Below are positions 1-10,436 of a stretch of DNA of 64,000 nucleotides, piece after piece. The stretch lies in contig NZ_BMCT01000009.1 of assembly GCF_014635325.1 (NCBI RefSeq), forward strand, positions 217,897 through 281,896. Direction: 5' to 3'. Under the pieces are notes generated by a model. It searched no databases. It saw only the letters and a program-made list of their open reading frames with translations, and was not told the DNA's origin. Position 1 is the stretch's first letter; each line of letters opens with the position of its first letter. The position numbers and the translations under genes are program-made. This DNA is from Azorhizobium oxalatiphilum (lineage in GTDB: Bacteria; Pseudomonadota; Alphaproteobacteria; Rhizobiales; Xanthobacteraceae).

Positions 1-983
1 TGCTCATGATGCTCGCCATCATGGCCATGTACTGGCAGGCCGGCACCACCGACGTGCCCACCCTGATCCAGCACGGCTTCCCGGCGCAGATGCAGACCTG
101 GCTGTGGCTGGCCTTCTTCGCCTCCTTCGCGGTGAAGATGCCCATGTGGCCGGTGCACACCTGGCTGCCCGACGCCCACGTGGAGGCGCCGACCGCCGGC
201 TCCGTCATCCTGGCGGGCGTGCTGCTGAAGATGGGCGGCTACGGCTTCATCCGCTACTCGCTGCCCATGTTCCCTGATGCGTCGCACTATTTCGCGCCGC
301 TGGTGTGGACGCTCAGCGTGGTGGCCGTCATCTACACCTCGCTGGTGGCGCTGGTGCAGGAGGACATCAAGAAGCTGATCGCCTATTCGTCCATCGCCCA
401 CATGGGCTTCGTGACCATGGGCATCTTCGCCATGAACGAGGCGGGCCTGCAGGGCGCCATGTTCCTGATGATCTCGCACGGCTTCGTGTCGGGCGCGCTG
501 TTCCTGTGCGTCGGCGTGATCTACGACCGGCTCCACACCCGCGACATCTCGGCCTACGGTGGTCTTGCCAAGCGCATGCCGCTCTATGCCGGCGCTATGA
601 TGGTCTTCACCATGGCGAACGTGGGCCTGCCGGGCACCTCGGGCTTCGTGGGCGAGTTCCTCACCATGTTCGCCGCCTTCCAGAAGAACACCTGGGTGGC
701 CTTCTTCGCGGCGACGGGCGTCATCCTCTCCGCCGCCTATGCGCTGTGGCTCTACTGGCGGGTCATCTTCGGCCCGTTGGAGAAGGAGAGCCTCATGAAG
801 ATGAAGGATCTCACTCCGCGCGAGATCGTCATCATGGTCCCGCTGGTGTTCCTGACCATCCTGTTCGGCTTCTGGCCCGCGCCGGTGCTGGACATGACCT
901 CCCATGCGGTGAACTTCGTCGTTGCCCGTACCGAGACAGCCGCCAGTGCCGCAAAGACCGCGGCCCTGCTGCTCAGCCACTGA
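1..983 (+). CDS. nuoM: NADH-quinone oxidoreductase subunit M (5' truncated by window edge)
   Basis: This is the C-terminal part (about 327 residues) of the proton-pumping membrane subunit NuoM of respiratory complex I. The reading frame is already open at base 3, so the true start lies before the window. Visible family features are the segment [21 protein letters not shown] with its conserved membrane lysine, [19 protein letters not shown] with the second lysine pair, and repeated hydrophobic helices typical of the proton antiporter-like family (Proton_antipo_M). It ends 15 bp before nuoN and is co-oriented, as expected for the 3' end of a nuo operon. Identity is secure. Only the N-terminal helices are missing. 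Confidence 0.97.
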   Translation, partial: LMMLAIMAMYWQAGTTDVPTLIQHGFPAQMQTWLWLAFFASFAVKMPMWPVHTWLPDAHVEAPTAGSVILAGVLLKMGGYGFIRYSLPMFPDASHYFAPLVWTLSVVAVIYTSLVALVQEDIKKLIAYSSIAHMGFVTMGIFAMNEAGLQGAMFLMISHGFVSGALFLCVGVIYDRLHTRDISAYGGLAKRMPLYAGAMMVFTMANVGLPGTSGFVGEFLTMFAAFQKNTWVAFFAATGVILSAAYALWLYWRVIFGPLEKESLMKMKDLTPREIVIMVPLVFLTILFGFWPAPVLDMTSHAVNFVVARTETAASAAKTAALLLSH

Positions 984-998
984 TCCGAGGCCCGTCCG

Positions 999-2429
999 AT
1001 GCCTTCCGTTCTGCCTCCTCTTGGTGCGGTCCTTCCCGAACTGCTGCTGGCCGTCTCCGCCATCCTGCTGGTGCTGATCGGCGCCATTCAGGGTGAGAAG
1101 TCGGCCAATCTCATCAACGGGCTTGCCATCGCCGCGCTGGTTGCGGCGGGCGTGCTCGTGCTGCTCCAGCCCGGCACGACGGTGGTGGCCTTCCATGGCT
1201 CCATGCTGGTGGATCCCTTTGCCCGCTTCATGAAGGTCATCGCGCTCCTCGGCGCGGCGGCCTCCCTCGTGATGTCGGTGGACTGGCTCAGCCGGGCGCA
1301 GCAGGCGCGGTTCGAATATGCCGTGCTGGTGGTGCTGGCCTCGCTCGGCATCTGCATCCTGATCTCTGCCGGCGACCTGATCGCCCTCTATCTCGGCCTC
1401 GAGCTGATGAGCCTCTCGCTCTATGTGGTGGCGGCCATCAACCGGGACTCGGTGCGCTCCACCGAGGCCGGCCTGAAGTATTTCGTCCTCGGCGCGCTGT
1501 CCTCGGGCATGCTGCTGTACGGCGCTTCGCTGCTCTATGGCTTCACCGGCTCGGTGAACTTCGCCGAGATCGCCAAGGTGGCGACCCAGCCCAGCCTCGG
1601 CCTGATCTTCGGCATCGTGTTCCTGTTCGCCGGCCTGTGCTTCAAGGTCTCGGCCGTGCCGTTCCACATGTGGACGCCGGACGTGTACGAGGGCGCCCCG
1701 ACCCCGGTGACGGCCTTCTTCGCCACCGCGCCGAAGGTTGCGGCCATGGCGGTGTTCGTGCGGGTGGCCATCGAGGCGCTGCCCAACGTCACCCATAGCT
1801 GGCAGCAGATCGTCACCTTCGTCTCCATCGCTTCCATGGTGCTGGGTTCGTTCGCCGCCATCGGTCAGCGCAACATCAAGCGCCTGCTGGCCTATTCCTC
1901 CATCGGCCACATGGGCTTCGCCCTCGTGGGCCTGGCGGCGGGAACGCAGGAAGGCGTGCGCGGCGTGCTGATGTACATGGCCATCTACGTGGTCATGACC
2001 CTCGGCTCCTTCACCTGCGTGCTGGCCATGCGTCGCGACGGCCGGGCGGTGGAAACCGTGGACGATCTGGCGGGCCTGTCCCGCACCCGTCCGCTGATGG
2101 CGCTCCTTTTAGGGGCTCTGATGTTTTCTCTGGCGGGCATTCCCCCGCTGGCCGGATTCCTCGCGAAGTACTATGTGTTCGTGGCGGCGATCCAGGCGGG
2201 GCTTTATGCTCTCGCGGTGATCGGCGTGGTTGCGTCGGTGATCGGCGCCTACTACTACCTCCGGGTGGTGAAGATCATGTACTTTGACGAACCGGCCGAG
2301 GCGTTCGATGGGATGCCCGGCGAGCTGAAGGCGGTTTTGGGGCTTTCCGGCCTCTTCACCATCTTCTATTTCGTCTATCCGGCTCCTCTTATCGAGGCTG
2401 CGGGCGCTGCGGCGCGCGCGCTCTTCTGA
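999..2429 (+). CDS. nuoN: NADH-quinone oxidoreductase subunit N
   Basis: This is a 476-residue polytopic inner-membrane protein, the last gene of the nuo operon. It is one of the antiporter-like proton channels of complex I. Diagnostic stretches include [20 protein letters not shown] with the intramembrane glutamate, [20 protein letters not shown] with the conserved lysine, and [17 protein letters not shown] near residue 290. The length matches the family (about 475-485 aa). ATG at 999 is the first start after nuoM. The 15-bp gap to nuoM and 5-bp gap to birA indicate one transcript. Nothing unusual is seen. Confidence 0.97.
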   Translation: MPSVLPPLGAVLPELLLAVSAILLVLIGAIQGEKSANLINGLAIAALVAAGVLVLLQPGTTVVAFHGSMLVDPFARFMKVIALLGAAASLVMSVDWLSRAQQARFEYAVLVVLASLGICILISAGDLIALYLGLELMSLSLYVVAAINRDSVRSTEAGLKYFVLGALSSGMLLYGASLLYGFTGSVNFAEIAKVATQPSLGLIFGIVFLFAGLCFKVSAVPFHMWTPDVYEGAPTPVTAFFATAPKVAAMAVFVRVAIEALPNVTHSWQQIVTFVSIASMVLGSFAAIGQRNIKRLLAYSSIGHMGFALVGLAAGTQEGVRGVLMYMAIYVVMTLGSFTCVLAMRRDGRAVETVDDLAGLSRTRPLMALLLGALMFSLAGIPPLAGFLAKYYVFVAAIQAGLYALAVIGVVASVIGAYYYLRVVKIMYFDEPAEAFDGMPGELKAVLGLSGLFTIFYFVYPAPLIEAAGAAARALF

Positions 2430-2434
2430 AAACG

Positions 2435-3205
2435 ATGGCGGCACAAAGGTTTCAAAGTTCGACCATCCCAATCGTCCGCTTCGCGGAGATCGGCTCCACC
2501 AATGCGGAGGGCCTTGAGCGCCTGAGCCGCGGCGAAGCCATGCCCGCTTGGCTGGTGGCGGACATCCAGACGTCCGGCCGCGGCCGGCGCGGGCGTCCGT
2601 GGACCAGTGAGCTGGGCAATCTGTTCGCCACCCTCGTGCTGCCGAACCCGGCGCCGGTGGCCAACCTCGCCCAGCTCTGCTTCGTGGCGGGGCTGGCCCT
2701 GCGCGATGCGGTGGTGGCGGCAGCGCCTCTGCTGTCGCTGGATACGCTCAAGCTGAAATGGCCCAATGATCTGATGCTGGACGGCGGCAAGCTGGCCGGC
2801 ATCCTCGTGGAAGGCGGGTCCGACCGCTACGGCCGCCCGGCTGCCGTGATCGGCTTCGGCGTCAACTGCCTGCACCATCCCGAAGGCCTGCCCTACAAGG
2901 CGACCAGTCTGGAGGAGGCCGGCGCGCCGACGGCGCCCGACCGCCTGCTGGAAGCACTCGACCTTGCCATGGCCGTGCGCCTCAACCAGTGGAACGCCGG
3001 CAACGGTTTCCCGTCCATCCGCACCGAATGGATGCGCTATGCCCTCGCCATCGGCGATCAGGTGAGCGTCAAGATCGGCGAGCGGGAAGTGACCGGCCGC
3101 TTTGAAAGCATCGACAATCGTGGCGCCATGATGCTGCGCCGCCGCGACGGGATCGCGGAAATTGTGACGGCGGGCGATGTCTCGCTGCAACCGAAAGTGG
3201 ATTGA
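2435..3205 (+). CDS. birA: Biotin--[acetyl-CoA-carboxylase] ligase (BirA, no HTH domain)
   Basis: This 256-residue protein attaches biotin to the carrier domain of biotin-dependent carboxylases via biotinyl-AMP. The ATP/biotin-binding motif GRGRRGRPW lies at residues 48-56, KWPNDLML at 108-115 with the catalytic Lys region GGKLAGILVEG following, and a small C-terminal SH3-like domain from about 205. It lacks the N-terminal winged helix of E. coli BirA, so it is a class I ligase that should not repress bio genes. It starts 5 bp after nuoN, and its stop codon overlaps a TTG in the next reading frame. The nuoN-birA-rnj order is common in Rhizobiales. Confidence 0.93.
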   Translation: MAAQRFQSSTIPIVRFAEIGSTNAEGLERLSRGEAMPAWLVADIQTSGRGRRGRPWTSELGNLFATLVLPNPAPVANLAQLCFVAGLALRDAVVAAAPLLSLDTLKLKWPNDLMLDGGKLAGILVEGGSDRYGRPAAVIGFGVNCLHHPEGLPYKATSLEEAGAPTAPDRLLEALDLAMAVRLNQWNAGNGFPSIRTEWMRYALAIGDQVSVKIGEREVTGRFESIDNRGAMMLRRRDGIAEIVTAGDVSLQPKVD

Positions 3206-3213
3206 CCCTACAT

Positions 3214-4881
3214 ATGGCTGACAATAACGAGCTCGTCTTCGCGCCTCTCGGGGGGGTGGGCGAGATCGGCATGAATCTCGGCCTGTACGGGATTGGACCG
3301 CGCCGCCAGCGCCAGTGGCTCATCGTCGATCTCGGCATGAGCTTCGCGGGCGAAGAGGCGCCGGGCGTCGATCTCGTGCTGCCCGACATCCGGTATCTGG
3401 AAAGCGTGAAGGGCCGCATCGCCGGCCTCGTGCTGACCCATGGTCACGAGGACCATGTGGGCGCCATGCTGGACCTGTGGCCGCGCCTCGAGTGCCCCGT
3501 CTACACCACCCGCTTCACCGCCGCTCTGCTGGACGCCAAGCGCCTGCAGGAGCCCGGCGCGCCGAAGATCCCGATCGAGGTGGTGGCCTCCGGCGGCAAT
3601 GTGCAGATCGGCCCGTTCAATGTGGAATTCGTCCCCGTGGCGCATTCCATTCCGGACAGTCATGCGCTCGCCATCCGCACCGAGGCGGGCCTCGTGCTGC
3701 ACACCGGTGACTGGAAACTCGATCCGCATCCCGGCGTCGGCCACGTGACCGACTCGGCCCGCCTTCAGGCCCTCGGCGACGAGGGCGTGCGGGCCATGAT
3801 CTGCGATTCCACCAACGCCATCCGCGATGGCGTCTCACCGTCCGAGGCGGACGTGGCGGCAACGCTGAAGGACGTGGTGGCCAAGGCGAAGTATCGCGTG
3901 GCCTTCACCACCTTCTCCTCCAACGTCGCCCGCGTGCGCGCCATTGCGGAAGCGGCCTATGCCAACGGCCGCGAAGTGGTGGTTGTGGGCCGCGCCATGG
4001 AGCGCGTCATCGGCGTTGCCCGCGAGCAGGGCATGCTGGACGGCATCCCGGCCTTCCGGGGCGCGGAGGCTTTCGGCTTCCTGCCGCGCGACAAGGTGGT
4101 CGCCATCCTCACCGGCAGTCAGGGCGAGCCGCGCGCTGCGTTGAGCCGCATCGCCACCGACGATCATCCCGAGATCGCGTTGTCCCATGGCGATCTCGTG
4201 GTCTTCTCCTCGCGCACCATTCCCGGCAACGAGAAGGTGGTGAACACCGTCATCAACGGGCTGGTGAAGCGCGGCATCAAGGTGATGACCGACAAGGACG
4301 GCATGGTGCACGTGTCCGGCCATCCGCGCCGGGGCGAACTGGAGCAGATGTACAAGTGGGTGCGCCCGCAGGTCTCCGTGCCCGTGCATGGCGAGCCGCT
4401 GCACCTCTCCGAGCATGCGGCCCTCGCCAAGGCGCTGGGCGTGCCGGAAGTGGTGAACTGCGCCGATGGCCATGTGATCCGCCTTGCCCCCGGTCCGGCT
4501 GACCGGGTGGAAGAGGTGCCCCACGGCCGCCTCTACAAGGACGGCCGCCTGCTCATCCCCGACACGGCCCGTACCATCCCGGAGCGCCGCCGCCTTGCCT
4601 ATGTGGGCGTGGTGTCCGTGGCGCTGGCCACTGACGGCAAGGGCAACATGGTGGGCGATCCCTCCGTGGAGATCAGCGGCGTTCCGGAGCGCGGGGAGGG
4701 GAGCGTGGACATGCTCGACCTCATCCTCGACACGGTGGTGACGACCTTCGACGGCCTGCCCAAGGCTCGCCGCCGCGATCCCGAGGCCTTGTCCGACTCG
4801 CTGGAGAAGGCGGTGCGCGGGGCGGTGAACGGGGCCTGGGGCAAGAAGCCGGTCTGCCACGTCCATATTGTCGAGGTCTGA
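3214..4881 (+). CDS. rnj: Ribonuclease J
   Basis: This is a 555-residue metallo-beta-lactamase/beta-CASP ribonuclease with 5'-3' exo- and endonuclease roles in mRNA decay and rRNA maturation in alphaproteobacteria. The Zn-binding motif THGHEDHVGAM is at residues 75-85 (H76, H78, D80, H81), a further metal region PVAHSIPDSHA follows, and beta-CASP motifs are present (CDSTNA, FSSNVARV, SGHPRRGE). I placed the start at ATG 3214. An upstream in-frame TTG at 3202 would add four residues and overlap birA. A strong hairpin lies just downstream, suggesting that the nuo-birA-rnj transcript ends here. Confidence 0.95.
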   Translation: MADNNELVFAPLGGVGEIGMNLGLYGIGPRRQRQWLIVDLGMSFAGEEAPGVDLVLPDIRYLESVKGRIAGLVLTHGHEDHVGAMLDLWPRLECPVYTTRFTAALLDAKRLQEPGAPKIPIEVVASGGNVQIGPFNVEFVPVAHSIPDSHALAIRTEAGLVLHTGDWKLDPHPGVGHVTDSARLQALGDEGVRAMICDSTNAIRDGVSPSEADVAATLKDVVAKAKYRVAFTTFSSNVARVRAIAEAAYANGREVVVVGRAMERVIGVAREQGMLDGIPAFRGAEAFGFLPRDKVVAILTGSQGEPRAALSRIATDDHPEIALSHGDLVVFSSRTIPGNEKVVNTVINGLVKRGIKVMTDKDGMVHVSGHPRRGELEQMYKWVRPQVSVPVHGEPLHLSEHAALAKALGVPEVVNCADGHVIRLAPGPADRVEEVPHGRLYKDGRLLIPDTARTIPERRRLAYVGVVSVALATDGKGNMVGDPSVEISGVPERGEGSVDMLDLILDTVVTTFDGLPKARRRDPEALSDSLEKAVRGAVNGAWGKKPVCHVHIVEV

Positions 4882-4909
4882 TCCTCGCGGAGCACATCCT
4901 GACTTCAGA

Positions 4910-4952
4910 GTGAGAAGGGGCGGATTGATTCAATCTGCCCCTTCTCACTTTC
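4910..4952 (+). terminator. Rho-independent terminator after rnj
   Basis: An 18-bp stem (left arm GTGAGAAGGGGCGGATTG, right arm its complement with a single G-U pair) closes a 3-base ATT loop at 4910-4948. It is followed by a short TTTC run. It sits 29 bp beyond the rnj stop and before the mce leader. The U-tract is short, but the length and near-perfection of the stem make termination or 3'-end stabilisation likely. Confidence 0.75.
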
Positions 4953-5064
4953 GGGGCGATATAGTGCCGTCCGCATAAGGGACGGCTGGAGGCGGGGCCG
5001 ATCAGGTGAAACACTCTGATCGGTGCATCTCCTTCACAATCGCACCGCCCCGGGGAGGACAGGA

Positions 5065-5469
<405 letters not shown>

Positions 5470-5479
5470 GGGCGCCGCC

Positions 5480-5755
5480 ATGGGTATCGGCTCCATCCTC
5501 GCCATCTATTTCATCATCTGGTGGCTGTGCCTGTTCGCGGTGCTGCCGTTCGGCGTGCGCTCCCATGCGGAAGCGGGCGTGGCGCCCCATCCCGGCGGCG
5601 ATCCCGGCGCGCCCGTGCGTCTGGGCCTCATCCGCAAGATGCTGGCGACCACGCTGCTGGCAGCGGTGGTGACGGCTGGCGTCATCTTTCTGGTCCGCAG
5701 CGGCGTGGTGCGCCTCGAAGACCTGCCCATGCCGTTCGACGCCAAGGGCTATTGA
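5480..5755 (+). CDS. DUF1467 family membrane protein
   Basis: This is a 91-residue protein with two predicted membrane helices, about residues 3-22 (ILAIYFIIWWLCLFAVLPFG) and 54-76. The N-terminal signature IWWLCLFAVLPFGVRSH and the C-terminal LPMPF match the DUF1467 family, which in Rhizobiales regularly follows mce and precedes proS. No biochemical function is known to me. The ATG at 5480 lies 10 bp after the mce stop, so the two genes are probably co-transcribed. A bidirectional hairpin follows at 5947. Confidence 0.85.
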   Translation: MGIGSILAIYFIIWWLCLFAVLPFGVRSHAEAGVAPHPGGDPGAPVRLGLIRKMLATTLLAAVVTAGVIFLVRSGVVRLEDLPMPFDAKGY

Positions 5756-6447
5756 GCCCGGCGCGGTTACGGCAGGGGAGGGCGCCCTGCGTGCGGGGCG
5801 CTCTCATGGGCTGAGTCGATGGGGACTCGGGGAGGCCCCCCTGGGCCGAACTGTCCAATTGCGGGCGGCGATGGACGGGCGCATCCTGCCGGTCGTAGTC
5901 GCGTTCCGGGATGTGCCTGGGGCGCCGGAAGTGCGTGCGCCAAAGAAAAAAGGCGAGACCGGATGTCTCGCCTTTTTGAGGATTAGCACTGTTTTGCGGA
6001 AGTCTGCGGGTGCCGCCGCATCTTCCAAATGTGCTGCCGTTCCGAATTGTCTCGCACTTAAGGGCGGTCGTCGGTCGGCTTGTTTTTGTTTTTCAATTCC
6101 TCCCGAGACCTGGACCCTCATGCCTGAGCCTTGCGGCGCAGGGACGGTCCCCTTTCTTGTGGCGAGGAGACGTTAGAACAAGAATCATGCGTTTGTCATC
6201 CTTGCGCCGCAATACTTGGAATGTTGCATCGCAACATGGGTGCGGACTGACAACAGCAGATCGCGAGAAATGAAAATCGGCCGTCAACGCTCGATTTTCA
6301 TTGCAACTGCTGGCGCGGCAGGGATTACGGGGCGGTGGCGCGGGCGCCGGAAAGCCGAACGGACGGGCCGGGCTTGTGTTTTGCGAGGCGTTCCGCTTTC
6401 TCTGCTGCCAGAAAATTTTCTGAAAACCCGAACTTCCGAGTCGTCCG
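5756..6447. other. Intergenic region between the DUF1467 gene and proS
   Basis: About 690 bp carry no convincing gene. Short open frames here lack ribosome sites and conserved composition. The only clear element is the terminator at 5947-5977. The remainder presumably contains the proS promoter and leader. I see no tRNA cloverleaf and no T-box-like structure. Confidence 0.6.
5947..5977. terminator. Bidirectional Rho-independent terminator
   Basis: The GGCGAGAC / GTCTCGCC 8-bp stem with a 5-base CGGAT loop is flanked by AAAAA on the left and TTTTT on the right, so it reads as an intrinsic terminator on both strands. It ends the mce-DUF1467 unit and insulates proS. Confidence 0.85.
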
Positions 6448-7770
6448 ATGCGCCTGTCCCGCTACTTCCTGCCCATTCTCCGCGAGGTTCCCAAGGAAGC
6501 GGACATCGTCTCGCACCGCCTGATGCTGCGCGCCGGCATGATCCGGCAGGAAAGCGCCGGCATCTACGCCTGGCTGCCGCTGGGCCTGAAGGTGCTGAAC
6601 AAGATCTGCAACATCATCCGCGAGGAGCAGAACCGCACCGGCGCGGTGGAACTGCTGATGCCCACCATCCAGTCGGCGGACCTGTGGCGCGAGAGCGGCC
6701 GCTACGACGACTACGGCAAGGAAATGCTGCGCATCAAGGACCGGCACGAGCGCGACATGCTGTTCGGCCCCACCAACGAGGAGATGATCACCGAGATCGT
6801 CCGCGGCTCGGTGAAGTCCTACAAGAGCCTGCCGCTGAACCTCTACCACATCCAGTGGAAGTTCCGGGACGAGGTGCGCCCGCGCTTCGGCGTCTACCGC
6901 TCGCGCGAATTCCTGATGAAGGACGCCTATTCCTTCGATCTGGACGCGGAGGGCGCGCGCCACTCCTACAACAAGATGTTCGTCGCCTATCTGCGCACGT
7001 TCGCGCGCATGGGCCTCAAGGCCATTCCCATGGTGGCTGACACCGGCCCCATCGGCGGCAACCTCTCGCATGAGTTCATCATTCTCGCCTCCACCGGCGA
7101 GAGCGAGGTGTTCTGCCATGGCGACTATCTGGAGAAGGCGCCGCCTCCCGCAGATGTGAACTTCGACGATGCGGCCGCCATGCAGGCGCTGGTCGACGAC
7201 TGGACCACGCTCTACGCCGCCACCGAAGAGAAGCACGACACCGCCGCCTTCGCAGCGATTCCCGCGGAACGGCAGATGGCTGCGCGCGGCATCGAGGTGG
7301 GCCACATCTTCTATTTCGGCACCAAATACTCCGAGCCCTTCAACGCCAAGGTGCTGGGGCCGGACGGCGCCGAGAAGCTCCTCCACATGGGTTCCTACGG
7401 CATCGGTCCGTCCCGTCTCGTGGCCGCCATGATCGAGGCCTCCCATGACGAGCAGGGAATCATCTGGCCGGACGCGGTGGCGCCCTTCCAGGTGGGCATC
7501 CTCAACCTCAAGGTGGGCGACAGCGCCGTGGATGCGGCCTGCGCCGATCTTTACGCCAAACTAACCATGGCTGGTGTCGAGGTATTGTACGACGACACGG
7601 ACGAGCGGGCCGGCTCGAAGTTCGCGACCGCGGACCTGATCGGCCTGCCGTGGCAGATCCTGGTGGGGCCGAAGAGCCTCGCCGACGGCAAGGTGGAACT
7701 GAAGCGGCGTGTGGACGGCTCGCGTGAGCTGGTTACGCCCGCAGAGGCATTCGAGAGGCTCAAGGGATGA
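6448..7770 (+). CDS. proS: Prolyl-tRNA synthetase (short alphaproteobacterial form)
   Basis: This class II aminoacyl-tRNA synthetase charges tRNA-Pro. At 440 residues it lacks the roughly 180-residue editing insertion (INS) of E. coli ProRS, as is usual in alphaproteobacteria. TNEE lies at 109-112, and motif 2 spans about 139-163 ([17 protein letters not shown]). Motif 3 is GSYGIGPSR near 313-321, followed by an anticodon-binding domain at the C terminus. ATG 6448 begins the conserved MRLSRYFLP. The stop overlaps the lolC start (ATGA), so proS and lolCD are probably one operon. Without INS, Ala-tRNA-Pro would need a free-standing editing factor elsewhere. Confidence 0.96.
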   Translation: MRLSRYFLPILREVPKEADIVSHRLMLRAGMIRQESAGIYAWLPLGLKVLNKICNIIREEQNRTGAVELLMPTIQSADLWRESGRYDDYGKEMLRIKDRHERDMLFGPTNEEMITEIVRGSVKSYKSLPLNLYHIQWKFRDEVRPRFGVYRSREFLMKDAYSFDLDAEGARHSYNKMFVAYLRTFARMGLKAIPMVADTGPIGGNLSHEFIILASTGESEVFCHGDYLEKAPPPADVNFDDAAAMQALVDDWTTLYAATEEKHDTAAFAAIPAERQMAARGIEVGHIFYFGTKYSEPFNAKVLGPDGAEKLLHMGSYGIGPSRLVAAMIEASHDEQGIIWPDAVAPFQVGILNLKVGDSAVDAACADLYAKLTMAGVEVLYDDTDERAGSKFATADLIGLPWQILVGPKSLADGKVELKRRVDGSRELVTPAEAFERLKG

Positions 7771-9089
7771 CGGGACGGCAGCGCATGGCCGCAGCCACGG
7801 GTTCGAGCGGTGCTTCGTCCGACGACGAGCCCACGGGCACCCGGCCATTCGCTGCCTTCGAGTGGATGCTTTCCGCACGCTACCTTCGGGCGCGGCGCAA
7901 GGAGGGTTTCATCTCGGTCATCGCCGGCTTCTCCTTCCTCGGCATCGTGCTGGGGGTGGCCACCCTCATCATCGTCATGGCGGTGATGAACGGCTTCCGG
8001 CAGGAACTGCTCGGCAAGATTTTGGGCCTTAACGGCCACATGCTGGTGCAGCCGCTGGAGAATTCGCTCACCGACTATACGGCGGTGGCGGATCGCATCT
8101 CCAAGCTCAACGGCGTCACGCTGGCGGTGCCGCTGGTGGAGGGGCAGGCGCTCGCCTCCTCGCCCTACAATGCGTCCGGCGTGCTGGTGCGTGGTCTGTC
8201 CGAAAAGGATCTGCGCCAGCTTCCCTCGGTGGCCAACAACATCCGCCAGGGCACGCTGGAAGGCTTCGATCAGGGGCAGGGGATCGCTATCGGCAAGCGC
8301 CTCGCCGACCAGCTTTCGCTGCGCGCGGGTGACAACATCACTTTGGTGGCCCCACGTGGCACCGTGACCCCGATGGGCACGTCACCGCGCATAAAAGCCT
8401 ACAAGATCGCGGCTGTGTTTGAGATCGGCATGTCGGAATATGACAGCGCCTTCGTCTTCATGCCGCTGCCCGAGGCGCAGGCCTATTTCAACCGCAATGG
8501 CGATGTGAACGCCATCGAGGTCTACATCCAGAATCCCGACGACGTGGGCGAACTGCGCGGGGCCGTGCAGGCGGCGGCGCAGCGGCCGGTCTATATCGTC
8601 GACTGGCGACAGCGGAATGCCACCTTCTTCAATGCGCTTCAGGTGGAGCGCAACGTGATGTTCATGATCCTCACCCTGATCGTGCTGGTGGCGGCGCTGA
8701 ACATCATTTCCGGCCTGATCATGCTGGTGAAGGACAAGGGGCACGACATCGCCGTGCTGCGCACCATGGGCGCCTCGCAGGGCTCCATCATGCGCATCTT
8801 CCTCATCACCGGGGCCAGCATCGGCGTGGTGGGCACGCTGGTGGGGGTGATCCTCGGCGTTCTGGTGTGCCTGAACGTGGAGGAGATCCGGCAGTTCATC
8901 TCCTGGATCACCCGCACCGAGCTGTTCTCGCCCGAGCTGTACTATCTCAGCCGCCTGCCGGCGAAGATGGACATCCGCGAGACCGTCTCCGTGGTGATCA
9001 TGGCGCTCACCCTCTCTCTGCTCGCCACCCTCTATCCCTCCTGGCGGGCGGCCCGGCTCGATCCGGTGGAAGCCCTGAGATACGAATGA
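7767..9089 (+). CDS. lolC: Lipoprotein-releasing ABC transporter permease LolC/E
   Basis: This is a 440-residue inner-membrane permease of the Lol system that extracts lipoproteins for outer-membrane sorting. One membrane helix lies near residues 48-72 ([19 protein letters not shown]), followed by a large periplasmic MacB-like domain of about 220 residues and three C-terminal helices. The cytoplasmic coupling motif [16 protein letters not shown] is visible near 330. Only one permease gene is present, so it may act as a homodimer (LolF-like) as in other alphaproteobacteria. The start overlaps the proS stop. An internal ATG at the conserved [11 protein letters not shown] is an alternative start. 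Confidence 0.92.
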   Translation: MTGRQRMAAATGSSGASSDDEPTGTRPFAAFEWMLSARYLRARRKEGFISVIAGFSFLGIVLGVATLIIVMAVMNGFRQELLGKILGLNGHMLVQPLENSLTDYTAVADRISKLNGVTLAVPLVEGQALASSPYNASGVLVRGLSEKDLRQLPSVANNIRQGTLEGFDQGQGIAIGKRLADQLSLRAGDNITLVAPRGTVTPMGTSPRIKAYKIAAVFEIGMSEYDSAFVFMPLPEAQAYFNRNGDVNAIEVYIQNPDDVGELRGAVQAAAQRPVYIVDWRQRNATFFNALQVERNVMFMILTLIVLVAALNIISGLIMLVKDKGHDIAVLRTMGASQGSIMRIFLITGASIGVVGTLVGVILGVLVCLNVEEIRQFISWITRTELFSPELYYLSRLPAKMDIRETVSVVIMALTLSLLATLYPSWRAARLDPVEALRYE

Positions 9090-9784
9090 TGTCCGAGCCC
9101 GACTATCCGCCGGCCCTGGCACTCGTGAACGTCGCCCGCCGCTACAAGGAGGGCGAGGGCGCCATCGAGGTGCTGCGCGATGCCAGCTTCGCCATCGAGC
9201 CCGGCCAGTCCGTGGCGCTGGTGGCGCCCTCGGGCACCGGCAAATCCACGCTGCTGCATCTGGCGGGCCTGCTGGAGCATCCCGACGAGGGCGAGGTCTA
9301 TATCGACGGCGAGGCCACCTCGGGCCTGCCCGACAGGGATCGCACGCGCCTGCGCCGGCTCCATGTGGGCTTCGTCTACCAGTTCCATCACCTCCTGCCG
9401 GAGCTGACCGCGCTGGAGAATGTGATGATGCCGCAGATGATCCGCGGCCTGTCCAAGAAGGATGCGGCGGCGCGCGGGGGCGACCTGCTCGGCTATCTCG
9501 GCCTAGGCAAGCGGTTGAACCATCGCCCCTCGGAGCTTTCCGGCGGTGAGCAGCAGCGCGTGGCCATCGCCCGCGCACTCGCCAATGCCCCGCGTCTCGT
9601 GCTGGCGGACGAGCCCACGGGCAATCTCGACCCCAAGACCTCCGACCATGTGTTCGGCGCGCTGACCGAACTGGTGCATGCCACCGGCGTCGCGGCCCTC
9701 ATCGCCACCCATAATCTGGAGCTTGCCGCCCGCATGGACCGGCGTGTCACCCTGCGCGACGGGCAGGTGGTGGAACTGGACTGA
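9086..9784 (+). CDS. lolD: Lipoprotein-releasing ABC transporter ATP-binding protein LolD
   Basis: This 232-residue ATPase powers LolC. Walker [10 protein letters not shown] is at 47-55 (Ala replaces the first Gly, as in many alphaproteobacterial LolD). The ABC signature [15 protein letters not shown] lies near 150-164, with Walker [13 protein letters not shown] just after and the switch His in IATHN. Tandem ATGs at 9086 and 9089 overlap the lolC stop, so translation is probably coupled. Confidence 0.94.
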   Translation: MMSEPDYPPALALVNVARRYKEGEGAIEVLRDASFAIEPGQSVALVAPSGTGKSTLLHLAGLLEHPDEGEVYIDGEATSGLPDRDRTRLRRLHVGFVYQFHHLLPELTALENVMMPQMIRGLSKKDAAARGGDLLGYLGLGKRLNHRPSELSGGEQQRVAIARALANAPRLVLADEPTGNLDPKTSDHVFGALTELVHATGVAALIATHNLELAARMDRRVTLRDGQVVELD

Positions 9785-9812
9785 GGCGCCGCCGGCTCGG
9801 GGGGCGCAGGAC

Positions 9813-10343
9813 ATGTTCGGCGACGTGATCCTGCGGCTCGCGCGGGACGGCGATCTCGACCGGTTGCGGGCGATCTCGGCTGAGGCCCGTCAACGGTACG
9901 GGACGCTAGCGGGGCTGGCCCATGTGGCGGACGCCACGGCGCTGGACCGCGAGCGGTTCGCACCGTGCCGCGTGATGATCGCGGTGGCCGAGGACGAAAC
10001 CCAGATTCTCGGCTTTGCGATGACGCGCCCGCTGGATGGGCTTCTCTATCTCGACAACATCTCGGTCGATCCCGCCTGTTCGGGGCAGGGCATCGGCCCA
10101 TGCCTGCTGGCGGATGTGCTGGCGCACGCCGCAGCCTCGGGCGCCCCGGCCATCGCGCTGACCACCTTTCGCGAACCGAAGTGGAACGGTCCCTGGTTCC
10201 GCCGTCACGGCTTTCAGGCCATGCCCGCCGCGCATATCGGCCCGGGGCTGCGGGCGGTCATGGACCGGCAGGCGCTGACGCTCGATCCGGCCACGCGGGA
10301 GACGCTGTGGCGGCCGGCACGGCCGGTGGTCGCGCCCGCCTGA
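9813..10343 (+). CDS. GNAT family N-acetyltransferase
   Basis: This is a 176-residue GCN5-related acetyltransferase of unknown substrate. Strand-loop motif A is recognisable as YLDNISVDPACSGQGIGPCLL near residues 83-103, where Q/R-x-x-G-x-G/A binds the acetyl-CoA pyrophosphate. The late motif WFRRHGF (about 131-137) matches the usual YxxxGF region. ATG 9813 is chosen because it begins the fold cleanly 28 bp after lolD. There is no operon logic that reveals the substrate. Confidence 0.82.
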   Translation: MFGDVILRLARDGDLDRLRAISAEARQRYGTLAGLAHVADATALDRERFAPCRVMIAVAEDETQILGFAMTRPLDGLLYLDNISVDPACSGQGIGPCLLADVLAHAAASGAPAIALTTFREPKWNGPWFRRHGFQAMPAAHIGPGLRAVMDRQALTLDPATRETLWRPARPVVAPA

Positions 10344-10436
10344 TGCGGGGCGGCCGTGAAGTGGCGGCGAGGTGTCGTGGTGGGCCCGCCGGGTGGGGGA
10401 TAGGGTGAGGCGATCCTTAGGAGAGGGGCCGCCGCC

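Noticed and set aside
5756..6447. Possible tRNA or T-box leader before proS
   Set aside because: No cloverleaf, no T-box sequence and no Pro specifier context could be found by eye.
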